Shown here: in pieces, positions 1 to 6,133 of the stretch
How the letters are laid out: each line of letters starts with the position of its first letter
Numbering within the stretch: the first letter of the stretch is position 1
Assembly: GCA_050330855.1 (NCBI GenBank)
Contig: JBHJNL010000044.1
Location: 1-7,393, forward strand
DNA: 7,393 nt
From: RCC1774 sp050330855
Lineage (GTDB): Bacteria > Cyanobacteriota > Cyanobacteriia > Thermosynechococcales > Thermosynechococcaceae
Direction of reading: 5' to 3'
Translations under genes and position numbers: made by a program
The notes under the pieces: generated by a model
What the model was told of the DNA's origin: nothing
Databases searched by the model: none
The model's input: the letters and a program-made list of their open reading frames with translations, nothing else

Positions 1-1
1 A

Positions 2-124
2 CTTAAGGCGGGACAGCTTGCCCCGCATAGATTTTAGCTTTTGCCTGATAGAGTAAGCGCTTCAGCCATTTTCGTTAGATAAGACCCAGACCAAGGTGTC
101 CCGCTTTAAGCTGTATCCCGCTTT
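2..124. repeat. Short imperfect inverted repeat plus direct repeat, possible edge of a mobile or repetitive element
   Basis: Positions 2-19 (CTTAAGGCGGGACAGCTT) match the reverse complement of 93-110 (CTTAAAGCGGGACACCTT) at 16 of 18 bases, so they bound a unit of about 109 bp. The 12-base word GTGTCCCGCTTT at 96-107 recurs as GTATCCCGCTTT at 113-124. The left arm also contains a small hairpin (GCGGG at 8-12 with CCCGC at 22-26) that is not followed by a T run, so it is a poor terminator. Non-coding inverted repeats of this size fit a MITE-like element or a dispersed intergenic repeat. No target-site duplication is visible because the left side is cut by the window edge. Whether it is mobile is inference. 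Confidence 0.35.
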
Positions 125-167
125 GATCAGCAGCATATACGAACAATATTCTTCTTAAGAGTGATAA

Positions 168-340
168 TCAATACAGAACCTGGCGATCGCCCAGAATCTT
201 GAATTCCAAAACATCATGGTACTTTTGGCGCTTATTATCGTCAATAGCAATAATGCCAGGTGTTTTCGGGCTTTCTTGAAATCAGCGATGTCAACCATGA
301 CAGGTCCATTAATCCCCCATTCCAGGCAGTGAGAAGACAT
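168..340 (-). pseudogene. Possible frameshifted remnant of a small unidentified gene
   Basis: On the minus strand an open frame starts at an ATG at 340-338 and includes the peptide GPVMVDIADF. Downstream of that peptide the protein-like composition passes to another frame, which reads QESPKTPGIIAIDDNKRQ and continues through HDVLEFKILGDRQVLY to a stop at 170-168. That second stretch is charged and balanced like a real soluble protein. The original frame at the same place becomes rich in Leu, Ile, Trp and Phe, with no recognisable domain. One extra base in the A run at 279-281 would join VMVDIADF to QESPKT without a stop. This fits the C-terminal end of a decayed gene. The family is not recognised and chance cannot be excluded. 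The HIP1 octamer at 183-190 lies inside it. Confidence 0.3.
183..190. repeat. HIP1 octamer (GCGATCGC)
   Basis: This is an exact GCGATCGC within the longer palindrome GGCGATCGCC (182-191). HIP1 palindromes are strongly over-represented in many cyanobacterial genomes, so the site supports the cyanobacterial assignment. A second exact copy lies inside fmdA at 7180-7187. Confidence 0.8.
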
Positions 341-374
341 ATGGAGTGGTGATATTAGAGCCTTGAAAAATGCA

Positions 375-396
375 TTTTGTATTCAAGACTACAAAA
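375..396 (+). promoter_or_regulatory. NtcA binding site upstream of urtA
   Basis: The site reads TTTTGTA-N8-TACAAAA, with GTA at 379-381 and TAC at 390-392. It contains the full GTA-N8-TAC NtcA core, and both arms are perfectly complementary over 7 bases. NtcA is the CRP-family global nitrogen regulator of cyanobacteria, activated by 2-oxoglutarate under nitrogen limitation, and urt operons are known NtcA targets. A -10 box lies at the expected distance downstream, which supports a class II activator site. The role in this organism is inferred from the motif and its position. Confidence 0.85.
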
Positions 397-413
397 GCTA
401 TCCAAAACTGCTG

Positions 414-419
414 TAATCT
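414..419 (+). promoter_or_regulatory. -10 box of the NtcA-dependent urtA promoter
   Basis: TAATCT matches the TAN3T form of cyanobacterial -10 boxes. It lies 21 bases after the TAC of the NtcA site, within the 20-24 base spacing of canonical NtcA-activated promoters, where the NtcA site replaces the -35 element. Placing the start about 41.5 bases from the centre of the NtcA site gives a transcription start near 427. The urtA leader would then be about 237 nt. Confidence 0.75.
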
Positions 420-426
420 CGATATG

Positions 427-663
427 ACAAGGTGCATCAACGCATTCGTTGACGAAGTAGTCTAGACATTTTAGAGCCAATCTGTAGAGATGTTTAGGCT
501 ACTGCCATTGACTTAAGTCTTTAGGACATCTTTTTTTATGAAAATTCCTGACTAGGGGGATATTTCAAAGAATAAAGAACGTTTTCAGATCGGCGTTTTT
601 ATTGATTTATATAGATCTGAGACTGTGTGAGGTAATGTTTGTTCGAGGTAGACAGTAGTAACC
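427..663 (+). other. Predicted long 5' leader of the urt mRNA
   Basis: This stretch lies between the inferred transcription start and urtA and has no credible gene. It contains a 6-bp hairpin with a 4-base loop (TCAACG 437-442, CGTTGA 447-452), the palindromes GTCTAGAC (460-467) and GACTTAAGTC (510-519), and a long-range pairing of GATGT (489-493) with ACATC (526-530) directly before a run of seven T (531-537). The last arrangement resembles a weak attenuator. No known riboswitch or small RNA was recognised. A secondary start within it cannot be excluded, since a TATATA word occurs at 608-613. Confidence 0.4.
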
Positions 664-2022
664 ATGGTAAAGTTTCGAAATTCTGGTATCGGCTTTGGTC
701 GTCGAAAATTTATTCAATATGGGTCTCTAGCACTAGGATCCACTGTGATTGCGGCCTGTACCGGTGGCGGCACTGGCCCCTCTGAGACAACCGACTTAGG
801 AGAGAATCCCATCAAAGTCGGTGTCATGTATTCAACGACGGGGACAATTGCGATTGTTGAGAAATCTCTTCAGGATGCAACCTTTTTAGCAATTGAGCAG
901 ATCAATACGGGTACTGGGCCTTGGGAGGCCAACGGTGCAGGTATTAGTGGTCGAAAAATCGAGAAGGTCGTGGTCAACCCCGACTCCAACTGGGATCTCT
1001 ACAACCAAATGTCTAAACGGCTGATCGACGAGGACAAAGTGGTTTGTGTCCTTGGTTGCTACACCTCAGCAAGCCGTAAGTCAGTTCTGCCTGTCTTTGA
1101 AGAAAAAGACTCGCTCCTCTATTATCCGGTTTATTACGAAGGGAATGAGTGTAGCTCAAACGTCATTTATACCGGTGCTGCTCCGAACCAACAAATCACG
1201 GATTCCATTCCCTACAGCTTTAAGAATTTTGGGCCGAAGGGATTCTTTATTGGCTCTGATTATATTTATCCCAAAGAGAGCAATCGAATTGCAAAGGCAG
1301 AGCTAGAAAAAGCAGGCGGAACTGTTGTGGGGGATGAGTATGCTGCACTTGGAACAACAGAGTTTATTACCATTATCAATAAAATCAAAGCTGCAAAGCC
1401 TGATTTTGTATTGAGCAATCTTGTCGGCGATAGTATCCCGGCCTTCTATCGTCAGTTCAAGGATGCTGGCATTAGCGCAGAGGATATTCCAATCATGGCC
1501 TATCCCACCACTGAAGAAGAAATTCAGGCTATGGGTGGTGAGTATTCTACAGGTCACTACACCAGCTTCAACTATTTCCAGACCGTCGATACTCCTGAGA
1601 ACAAAGCATTTGTTGAACAGTTCAAAGCGATGTTTGGTGATAGCCGAGTTACCAACGGCGTGATGGAAGCGGCCTATCTGCAAACCTTCTTCATGGCCCA
1701 AGCGATGAAAAAGGTTCTCGATGGCGGCGGAGAGTTGAATACAGGAACGATTCGAGAAGCCACTCGTGGGCAAGAGTTTAATGCCCCTCAAGGGAAGGTA
1801 AAAGTTGATCCAGACAACTATCACACCTACCTCTATTCTCGCATTGCTAAATGGAAAGAAGACGGTCAAGCCGATATTGTGTTCTCCACCGATGCAGCGG
1901 TCAAACCAATTCCCTGGAGTCAGACCCTCTATAAAGGGCGGATGTGCGTTCACCCAACCCCAGACGATCTCAGCGATCCTACCAAGGAAACAGGTAAGGA
2001 CTTAGCACCTCAGTTCCTGTAA
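664..2022 (+). CDS. urtA: Urea-type ABC transporter, periplasmic substrate-binding lipoprotein UrtA
   Basis: This 452-residue protein is the solute-binding component that captures urea (possibly also short amides) outside the inner membrane and delivers it to UrtBC. The N-terminus has a twin-arginine-like motif (GRRKFI, residues 12-17), a short hydrophobic stretch and a lipobox IAAC with the lipidated cysteine at residue 32, so it is probably a membrane-anchored, possibly Tat-exported lipoprotein. The mature part begins with a Gly/Thr/Ser-rich linker, then the family opening strand IKVGVMYSTTG (50-60). The segment YPVYYEGNECSSN (154-166), followed by YTGAAPNQQ, is a hallmark of the UrtA/FmdD/AmiC branch of periplasmic binding proteins rather than of leucine-binding LivJ. 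Length fits UrtA. The ATG at 664 is preceded by a weak GAGGT (645-649). It is first in the operon, under the NtcA promoter. The exact ligand cannot be read from sequence. Confidence 0.95.
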   Translation: MVKFRNSGIGFGRRKFIQYGSLALGSTVIAACTGGGTGPSETTDLGENPIKVGVMYSTTGTIAIVEKSLQDATFLAIEQINTGTGPWEANGAGISGRKIEKVVVNPDSNWDLYNQMSKRLIDEDKVVCVLGCYTSASRKSVLPVFEEKDSLLYYPVYYEGNECSSNVIYTGAAPNQQITDSIPYSFKNFGPKGFFIGSDYIYPKESNRIAKAELEKAGGTVVGDEYAALGTTEFITIINKIKAAKPDFVLSNLVGDSIPAFYRQFKDAGISAEDIPIMAYPTTEEEIQAMGGEYSTGHYTSFNYFQTVDTPENKAFVEQFKAMFGDSRVTNGVMEAAYLQTFFMAQAMKKVLDGGGELNTGTIREATRGQEFNAPQGKVKVDPDNYHTYLYSRIAKWKEDGQADIVFSTDAAVKPIPWSQTLYKGRMCVHPTPDDLSDPTKETGKDLAPQFL

Positions 2023-2055
2023 CTTTGACTACTCCATATCTATTGAGTTGACATT

Positions 2056-3021
2056 ATGTTGGACTTGGCCCTGTCTCCCGTTTTCACTTCTACCTACTTG
2101 CTGGCGCAGGAAGAGGCTGCGAGCCTAGACACGCTTAGCATTCTCAACCAAGCCCTGAACGGCATTGGGATTGTGGGCATTTTGCTCCTGACAGGCCTGG
2201 GTCTGGCTATCACCTTTGGGGTAATGAAGATCATCAACTTAGCCCACGGCGAGTTCATTATGTTAGGAGCCTACGTCACCTTTGTGATGCAGGACACCTT
2301 CAAGATGGATTTGGTGATGACCATTCCCTTTGCCTTCTTGTTCACGGCTGCTGTTGGAGCACTTGTAGAATTGACTATTATTCGTCGGCTCTACGGTCGC
2401 CCCTTAGAAACATTATTGGCAACTTGGGGCTTAAGTATTGTTCTCCAAGGAGTCGTGAAACTAATTTTCTCGGCCCAGCTAAAGTACGTGAAGTCTCCTG
2501 CTTATCTGTCGGGTAATTTGCCGTTGTATACCAGTCAAGCTGGGGAAGCTCTCATTGCGATTTCTTACTATCGATTATTCATTATCGTGATTGCGCTGGC
2601 GCTGTTGGCGTTAACGATGTATTTTTTCTATGGAACCTCTTGGGGACGGCAAATTAGAGCTGTGACCCAAAACCGGAGTATGGCTCAATGCCTGGGTGTA
2701 AATACAAAGCTAGTAGACATGGGTACGTTTGCCTATGGCTGTGGCTTAGCAGGCGTCGCGGGGGCCGTTATTTCCGCGCTCAAAACCGTTGCCCCTCCCA
2801 TGGGTGGAGATTATTTAGTCGATGCCTGGATGGTGGTGGTGACAGGTGGAGCGGATAAACTAATTGGCATTCTAGCTGGCTCCCTCTTAATTGGCGAAGC
2901 AAATGCTGTGATTGCCTTCATTCTCAATGATCCTCTTGCTAGGGTCATTGTGTTGGGCGCTGTGATTGTTTTGATTCGTTATCGTCCTGAAGGTCTGTTC
3001 ACAGTTCAAAAGCGCACCTAG
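2056..3021 (+). CDS. urtB: Urea-type ABC transporter, permease UrtB
   Basis: This 321-residue, very hydrophobic integral membrane protein is the LivH-type half of the translocation channel and pairs with UrtC. The block GLAITFGVMKIINLAHGEF (residues 49-67) is diagnostic of UrtB/LivH permeases. The cytoplasmic loop GRQIRAVTQNRSMAQCLGV (197-215), followed by GLAGVAGA (about 231-238), is the conserved EAA-like region expected to contact the ATPases. The protein ends in RYRPEGLF, typical of the family C-terminus. About 30 residues precede the first clear membrane helix, including a mildly hydrophobic segment (residues 4-17), so translation might begin somewhat later. It lacks the long periplasmic N-terminal domain seen in many proteobacterial UrtB proteins. 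The gene lies 33 bases after urtA, with no strong ribosome binding site before the ATG. Confidence 0.95.
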   Translation: MLDLALSPVFTSTYLLAQEEAASLDTLSILNQALNGIGIVGILLLTGLGLAITFGVMKIINLAHGEFIMLGAYVTFVMQDTFKMDLVMTIPFAFLFTAAVGALVELTIIRRLYGRPLETLLATWGLSIVLQGVVKLIFSAQLKYVKSPAYLSGNLPLYTSQAGEALIAISYYRLFIIVIALALLALTMYFFYGTSWGRQIRAVTQNRSMAQCLGVNTKLVDMGTFAYGCGLAGVAGAVISALKTVAPPMGGDYLVDAWMVVVTGGADKLIGILAGSLLIGEANAVIAFILNDPLARVIVLGAVIVLIRYRPEGLFTVQKRT

Positions 3022-3063
3022 TTTCCCTTGAGCCTTTGCCCTCTATCTATCAGAAGAACCTGC

Positions 3064-3068
3064 AGGAG
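3064..3068 (+). promoter_or_regulatory. Ribosome binding site of urtC
   Basis: AGGAG lies 8 bases before the ATG at 3077. This favours that start over the second in-frame ATG at 3083, which would leave a spacing of 14 bases. Confidence 0.7.
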
Positions 3069-3076
3069 ATCTGACG

Positions 3077-4207
3077 ATGACCATGACCAATGTCGTAATG
3101 GGGTATAAGCAATCTACTTTCCCTAAAAAGTTGGTGGTAATTGGTGGCATAGGGCTACTAATTTTTATTATTTTGCCCTTTGTGGTCAATAGCTTTCAGC
3201 TTTCTCTAATGTCGAAGTTGCTTCTGTTCGGTACATTAGCTATTTCTCTCGATCTAGTGTGGGGGTTTACGGGTATCTTGAGTTTTGCTCATGGTGTTTT
3301 CTTCACCTTAGGAGGGTATGCCTCAGCCTATTATTTGAAACTCAATCTTTCCGCAGCTTCTAATAACTATGGGGGGAACGTCCCTGATTTCATGGTTTGG
3401 AATGGCTTAAAGACTTTACCTTGGTTTATTGCGCCACTGCAGTATTTCCCTGTGGCACTAATCGCAATGGTGGGTGTACCCGCCTTATTCGCCTACATTA
3501 TTGGATCTTTTATCTTCCGGTCAAAGGTCAGTGGTGTTTACATCACAATTATCACACTGGCAATTTCTTCTGCGCTCACAACTTTTTTCGTCAGTCAACA
3601 GGCTTATACTGGCGGTACCAATGGCATTACAGATGTTAGCAAATTAAAGATATTTGGCACTATTATTCCACCCCTCGGTCTTTACTTCATTATTTTGGCC
3701 TACACAGCTTTTGTCTTGGTTTTGAGCTGGTGGCTAACTCAATCTAATTTCGGTTTGATTCTGCGTTCCATCAATGAGAACGAAAATCGGATTGCATTCC
3801 TCGGCTATGACGTCGCTCAATTTAAGATTTTTATCTGGACCTTGTCTGCTGCCCTGGCCGGAGTTGCAGGTGGTTTATTTGTCCCTTTAAATCGGTTTAT
3901 CTCTCCTGTCTATTTGGCTGTTGCTTTTGGCACTCAGGTGGTAATTTGGGTTGCGATTGGTGGCAGGGGAACATTGCTTGGCCCACTGATGGCAACAATT
4001 TTATTGGGTCAAGTACAGAATTATGCAGAGAAAGTAACCCAAGACTGGCAACTAGTAGTCGGTATTTTATTACTGGTAGTCGTTCTATTTATTCCGAGTG
4101 GTTTGATGAGTTTGTTGCCAAAACAGCTTAGCTTAGCTAATTTATCTAAGCCAAAGCCAATACCCATACCTGATGTAGTTCAGGAACGTGATGCTGTCAA
4201 GAATTAA
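3077..4207 (+). CDS. urtC: Urea-type ABC transporter, permease UrtC
   Basis: This 376-residue LivM-type membrane protein is the second half of the inner-membrane channel. Hallmarks in order are a first helix after a short basic N-terminus, DLVWGFTGILSFAHGVFFTLGGY (typical of UrtC/LivM), TGGTNGITDV in a periplasmic loop, and the cytoplasmic coupling loop LRSINENENRIAFLGYD (229-245). The last is followed by a helix with LAGVAGGLF (260-268), then VIWVAIGGRGTLLGP and FIPSGLMSLL near the end. The last 25 or so residues are Lys/Pro-rich and presumably cytoplasmic. Length matches UrtC proteins. The gene follows urtB by 55 bases with its own good ribosome binding site and precedes urtD by 30 bases, consistent with one operon. 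Confidence 0.95.
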   Translation: MTMTNVVMGYKQSTFPKKLVVIGGIGLLIFIILPFVVNSFQLSLMSKLLLFGTLAISLDLVWGFTGILSFAHGVFFTLGGYASAYYLKLNLSAASNNYGGNVPDFMVWNGLKTLPWFIAPLQYFPVALIAMVGVPALFAYIIGSFIFRSKVSGVYITIITLAISSALTTFFVSQQAYTGGTNGITDVSKLKIFGTIIPPLGLYFIILAYTAFVLVLSWWLTQSNFGLILRSINENENRIAFLGYDVAQFKIFIWTLSAALAGVAGGLFVPLNRFISPVYLAVAFGTQVVIWVAIGGRGTLLGPLMATILLGQVQNYAEKVTQDWQLVVGILLLVVVLFIPSGLMSLLPKQLSLANLSKPKPIPIPDVVQERDAVKN

Positions 4208-4224
4208 GCTAACGAAAAACTACT

Positions 4225-4229
4225 GGAGG
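4225..4229 (+). promoter_or_regulatory. Ribosome binding site of urtD
   Basis: GGAGG lies 8 bases before the ATG at 4238, the strongest Shine-Dalgarno match in the urt operon. It fixes the urtD start and suggests efficient initiation. Confidence 0.75.
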
Positions 4230-4237
4230 AATTAACC

Positions 4238-4993
4238 ATGGATGCTGTACTGTCTGTCAATGATTTAAACGTTGTTTTCTCTGGATTCAAAGCGCTTAGC
4301 GGTGTTAACCTAGATGTATATGATGGTGAAATCGTTACAATTATCGGTCCCAATGGCGCGGGTAAAAGTACGCTTTTAGATGCAATTGTGAGTAAGTCTC
4401 CTGTTTTTTCGGGACATGTTTACTACCAAGGCCAAGATATTACAAATAAGGGGCCTCACGAAATTGCTCGAATGGGGATTGGGCGAAAGTTTCAGAATCC
4501 TAATGTCTATAATGAACTGATCGTTTTTGATAATATTCTGCTAGCTCTCAAGGGTACTCACGGTATTTTTGCTTCGATCACTTCAAAATTAACCCAGGCT
4601 AAGAAAAGCAAAATCTACGATGCTCTAGAACGAACTGGTTTATTAGAGCAAGCTTTCGACCTCGTTTCTTCTCTATCTCACGGTCAAAAACAGTGGGTTG
4701 AGATTGCAATGGTTTTGGCACAAGATCCTTCTATTGTTCTGCTAGATGAGCCGACTGCTGGGATGACGGCTGATGAAACTCATATGACGGGTGAAATCAT
4801 CAAAAGTATTGCGAAGTCTCACTCGGTTGTGGTTATTGAGCACGATATGGAGTTTGTGAAACAGATCGCAGAGCGAATTGTTGTATTACACCAAGGTTCT
4901 GTTTTGGCAGAAGGTTCAGTTGAAGAAGTTCAAAATAATTCTAAAGTGATAGAGGTGTACTTGGGCCGTGAAACAATCAACGCTGCTGCGTGA
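4238..4993 (+). CDS. urtD: Urea-type ABC transporter, ATP-binding protein UrtD
   Basis: This 251-residue cytoplasmic ATPase is the LivG-type half of the motor that drives import. All ABC motifs are intact: Walker A GPNGAGKST (37-45), Q-loop glutamine at 86 in IGRKFQNPNVY, signature LSHGQ (146-150), Walker B LLDEP with catalytic Glu171, and switch histidine 202 in VIEHDMEF. The signature variant LSHGQKQWVEI and the GRKFQNPNVY segment are characteristic of UrtD and separate it from LivG, which usually has LSYG and GRTFQ. It presumably forms a heterodimer with UrtE. The GTG that could open a longer urtE frame lies inside the 3' end of this gene. No truncation or missing residue is seen. Confidence 0.95.
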   Translation: MDAVLSVNDLNVVFSGFKALSGVNLDVYDGEIVTIIGPNGAGKSTLLDAIVSKSPVFSGHVYYQGQDITNKGPHEIARMGIGRKFQNPNVYNELIVFDNILLALKGTHGIFASITSKLTQAKKSKIYDALERTGLLEQAFDLVSSLSHGQKQWVEIAMVLAQDPSIVLLDEPTAGMTADETHMTGEIIKSIAKSHSVVVIEHDMEFVKQIAERIVVLHQGSVLAEGSVEEVQNNSKVIEVYLGRETINAAA

Positions 4994-5009
4994 AAATGAT
5001 GGTACAGCG

Positions 5010-5717
5010 ATGGAGCAGCCATTGCTAGAAATGACGGATATAACCGCTGGTTATGGCCAAACGCCCGTCTTATTTGATGTCAATATGTCTGTTAATGACG
5101 GAGAGATTGTTTGTTTGCTCGGTCGTAATGGCGTCGGTAAAACGACACTTTTGCGAAGTATTATTGGTTTGAACCCTCTAACGAAAGGCAGAATTGTTTT
5201 CAATGGTTCTGATATTACGAAGGCACCCACTTTTAAACGAGCTAGGGGAGGAATTGCATATATTCCCCAGGGTCGAGAAATTATTCCTTATTTGTCTGTT
5301 CTAGACAATCTGAAGATGGGATTTAGTGCCAGTGGTCGAAAGAGCAAGAAAATTCCTGATGAAATCTTTGATTTTTTTCCTATGCTCCGGGAGCATTTGA
5401 ATCGTCAAGGCGGTTTGCTGAGTGGCGGTCAGCAACAGCAGCTTGCCATTGCCCGGGGGGTTGTGTGCAACCCGAAAATGATGCTCTTAGATGAACCCAC
5501 TGAAGGAATTCAGCCATCGATTGTTCAAGAAATTGAGGACACCCTTCGACGTATCAACATAGAGAAAGGAATTACAACTATTGTTGTCGAGCAGAAAATT
5601 GCCTTTGCTCGTAAGTTGGCCCAAAAATTCTTCATTATGGAGAAGGGCGCAATTGTTGAAAAAGGTGAAACAAATCAGTTGACTGATGCCTTGCTCCATC
5701 GATATTTAGCGGTCTAA
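5010..5717 (+). CDS. urtE: Urea-type ABC transporter, ATP-binding protein UrtE
   Basis: This LivF-type ATPase is 235 residues from the ATG chosen here and is the partner of UrtD. Motifs numbered from this start are Walker A GRNGVGKTT (38-46), Q-loop glutamine 87 in AYIPQGREI, signature LSGGQ (137-141) followed by QQQLAIAR, and Walker B MMLLDEP with Asp161 and Glu162. The switch position is Gln195 in VVEQK instead of histidine, as is usual in LivF/UrtE proteins, so it is not a defect. A GTG at 4968 would add 14 residues (beginning with KQSTLLREND) and overlap urtD. Homologous UrtE proteins start close to the LEMTDITAGYG region, so the ATG at 5010 (16 bases after urtD) or at 5031 is more likely. 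No strong ribosome binding site precedes any of these, which fits translational coupling to urtD. Confidence 0.93.
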   Translation: MEQPLLEMTDITAGYGQTPVLFDVNMSVNDGEIVCLLGRNGVGKTTLLRSIIGLNPLTKGRIVFNGSDITKAPTFKRARGGIAYIPQGREIIPYLSVLDNLKMGFSASGRKSKKIPDEIFDFFPMLREHLNRQGGLLSGGQQQQLAIARGVVCNPKMMLLDEPTEGIQPSIVQEIEDTLRRINIEKGITTIVVEQKIAFARKLAQKFFIMEKGAIVEKGETNQLTDALLHRYLAV

Positions 5718-5768
5718 CTTTTCTAATATTTAAAAAATTTTTGTCTTGCTGGATATTACTTTAGATAT

Positions 5769-5795
5769 CAGTAAGCTTTGTAGATTCTCTTACTG
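5769..5795. repeat. Inverted repeat / potential stem-loop downstream of urtE
   Basis: CAGTAAG (5769-5775) and CTTACTG (5789-5795) are perfect reverse complements separated by 13 bases, so the transcript could form a 7-bp stem with a 13-nt loop about 50 bases past the urtE stop. No T run follows, so it is not a standard intrinsic terminator. It could protect the 3' end of the urt mRNA or be incidental. Its right arm overlaps the distal NtcA-type site. Confidence 0.4.
5780..5793 (+). promoter_or_regulatory. Distal NtcA-type site upstream of fmdA
   Basis: This is an exact GTA-N8-TAC (GTA 5780-5782, TAC 5791-5793). A -10-like TATTCA at 5812-5817 follows after only 18 bases and lacks the final T, so it is a poorer class II promoter than the proximal site. 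It could be an upstream auxiliary site about 202 bp from the proximal one, or a chance match favoured by the surrounding inverted repeat. Confidence 0.45.
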
Positions 5796-5981
5796 CCTGT
5801 CTTCCAGTTTGTATTCAAAAAGATGGGATTTGGATGAAGATCATGAACTGTAATTCTGCCTCAGAAACTTAGTTTTGAGTGTCTTAATCTCTATTTATTA
5901 TTCATAGCTAGATTGAGAACTCTACAAGCTTTCAATTCTGTTTTTATGTTTGCTTTTTATTTGATAAGTATAGTTTATTAA

Positions 5982-5995
5982 GTATCATTTACTAC
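5982..5995 (+). promoter_or_regulatory. Proximal NtcA binding site upstream of fmdA
   Basis: This is an exact GTA-N8-TAC (GTA 5982-5984, TAC 5993-5995). The 14 bases directly before it (5968-5981) read GTA-N8-TAA, a one-mismatch second copy abutting the first. A TAN3T -10 box sits 23 bases downstream, inside the canonical NtcA spacing. Together these indicate a class II NtcA-activated promoter for fmdA, separate from the urtA promoter. Confidence 0.72.
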
Positions 5996-6018
5996 ATATT
6001 TTTGAGTGTGATCGCAGC

Positions 6019-6024
6019 TAGTCT
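6019..6024 (+). promoter_or_regulatory. -10 box of the NtcA-dependent fmdA promoter
   Basis: TAGTCT fits TAN3T and follows the TAC of the proximal NtcA site by 23 bases. Counting 41.5 bases from the centre of that site puts the transcription start near 6030, 6 bases after this box, giving a leader of about 112 nt. The agreement of site, spacing and predicted start is the main support. Confidence 0.6.
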
Positions 6025-6127
6025 TGAGCCAGAAATTACTTCTAAATTCCTCGTTGTTTCTTAAGGATTGACATTGATTAGGAATATTCCTGGGTTATGA
6101 CTTCAAGAAGTAATGACTTAGCTGATT

Positions 6128-6133
6128 AAGGAG
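6128..6133 (+). promoter_or_regulatory. Ribosome binding site deciding the GTG start of fmdA
   Basis: AAGGAG lies 8 bases before the GTG at 6142. This strong match supports the non-ATG start, and the resulting N-terminus (MPKTLFKVDL) is the usual one for FmdA proteins. Confidence 0.8.

Noticed and set aside
96..124. Direct repeats at the left edge as a CRISPR array
   Set aside because: Only two short copies 17 bases apart, with no room for spacers and no cas genes.
413..426. Second NtcA-like site GTA-N8-ATG overlapping the urtA -10 box
   Set aside because: Only the left half-site matches. The overlap with the -10 box makes it an unlikely activator site, and the strong site at 375-396 already explains the promoter.
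490..516. Short upstream reading frame (MFRLLPLT) in the urtA leader
   Set aside because: Eight codons with no convincing ribosome binding site. Nothing distinguishes it from chance.
1303..1953. Long open frame on the minus strand opposite urtA
   Set aside because: It lies wholly opposite a clearly conserved urtA, has no family resemblance and a composition typical of an antisense shadow frame.
2056..5717. Interpretation as a branched-chain amino acid (livHMGF) transporter
   Set aside because: The UrtD-type signature LSHGQKQW, the GRKFQNPNVY segment and the UrtA hallmark YYEGNECSSN with APNQQ match the urea/amide branch. The nitrogen-control promoter and adjacent formamidase agree.
5732..5742. 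A/T palindrome after urtE as an intrinsic terminator
   Set aside because: The stem would be only A-U pairs with essentially no loop. It lacks the GC-rich stem required for a believable terminator.
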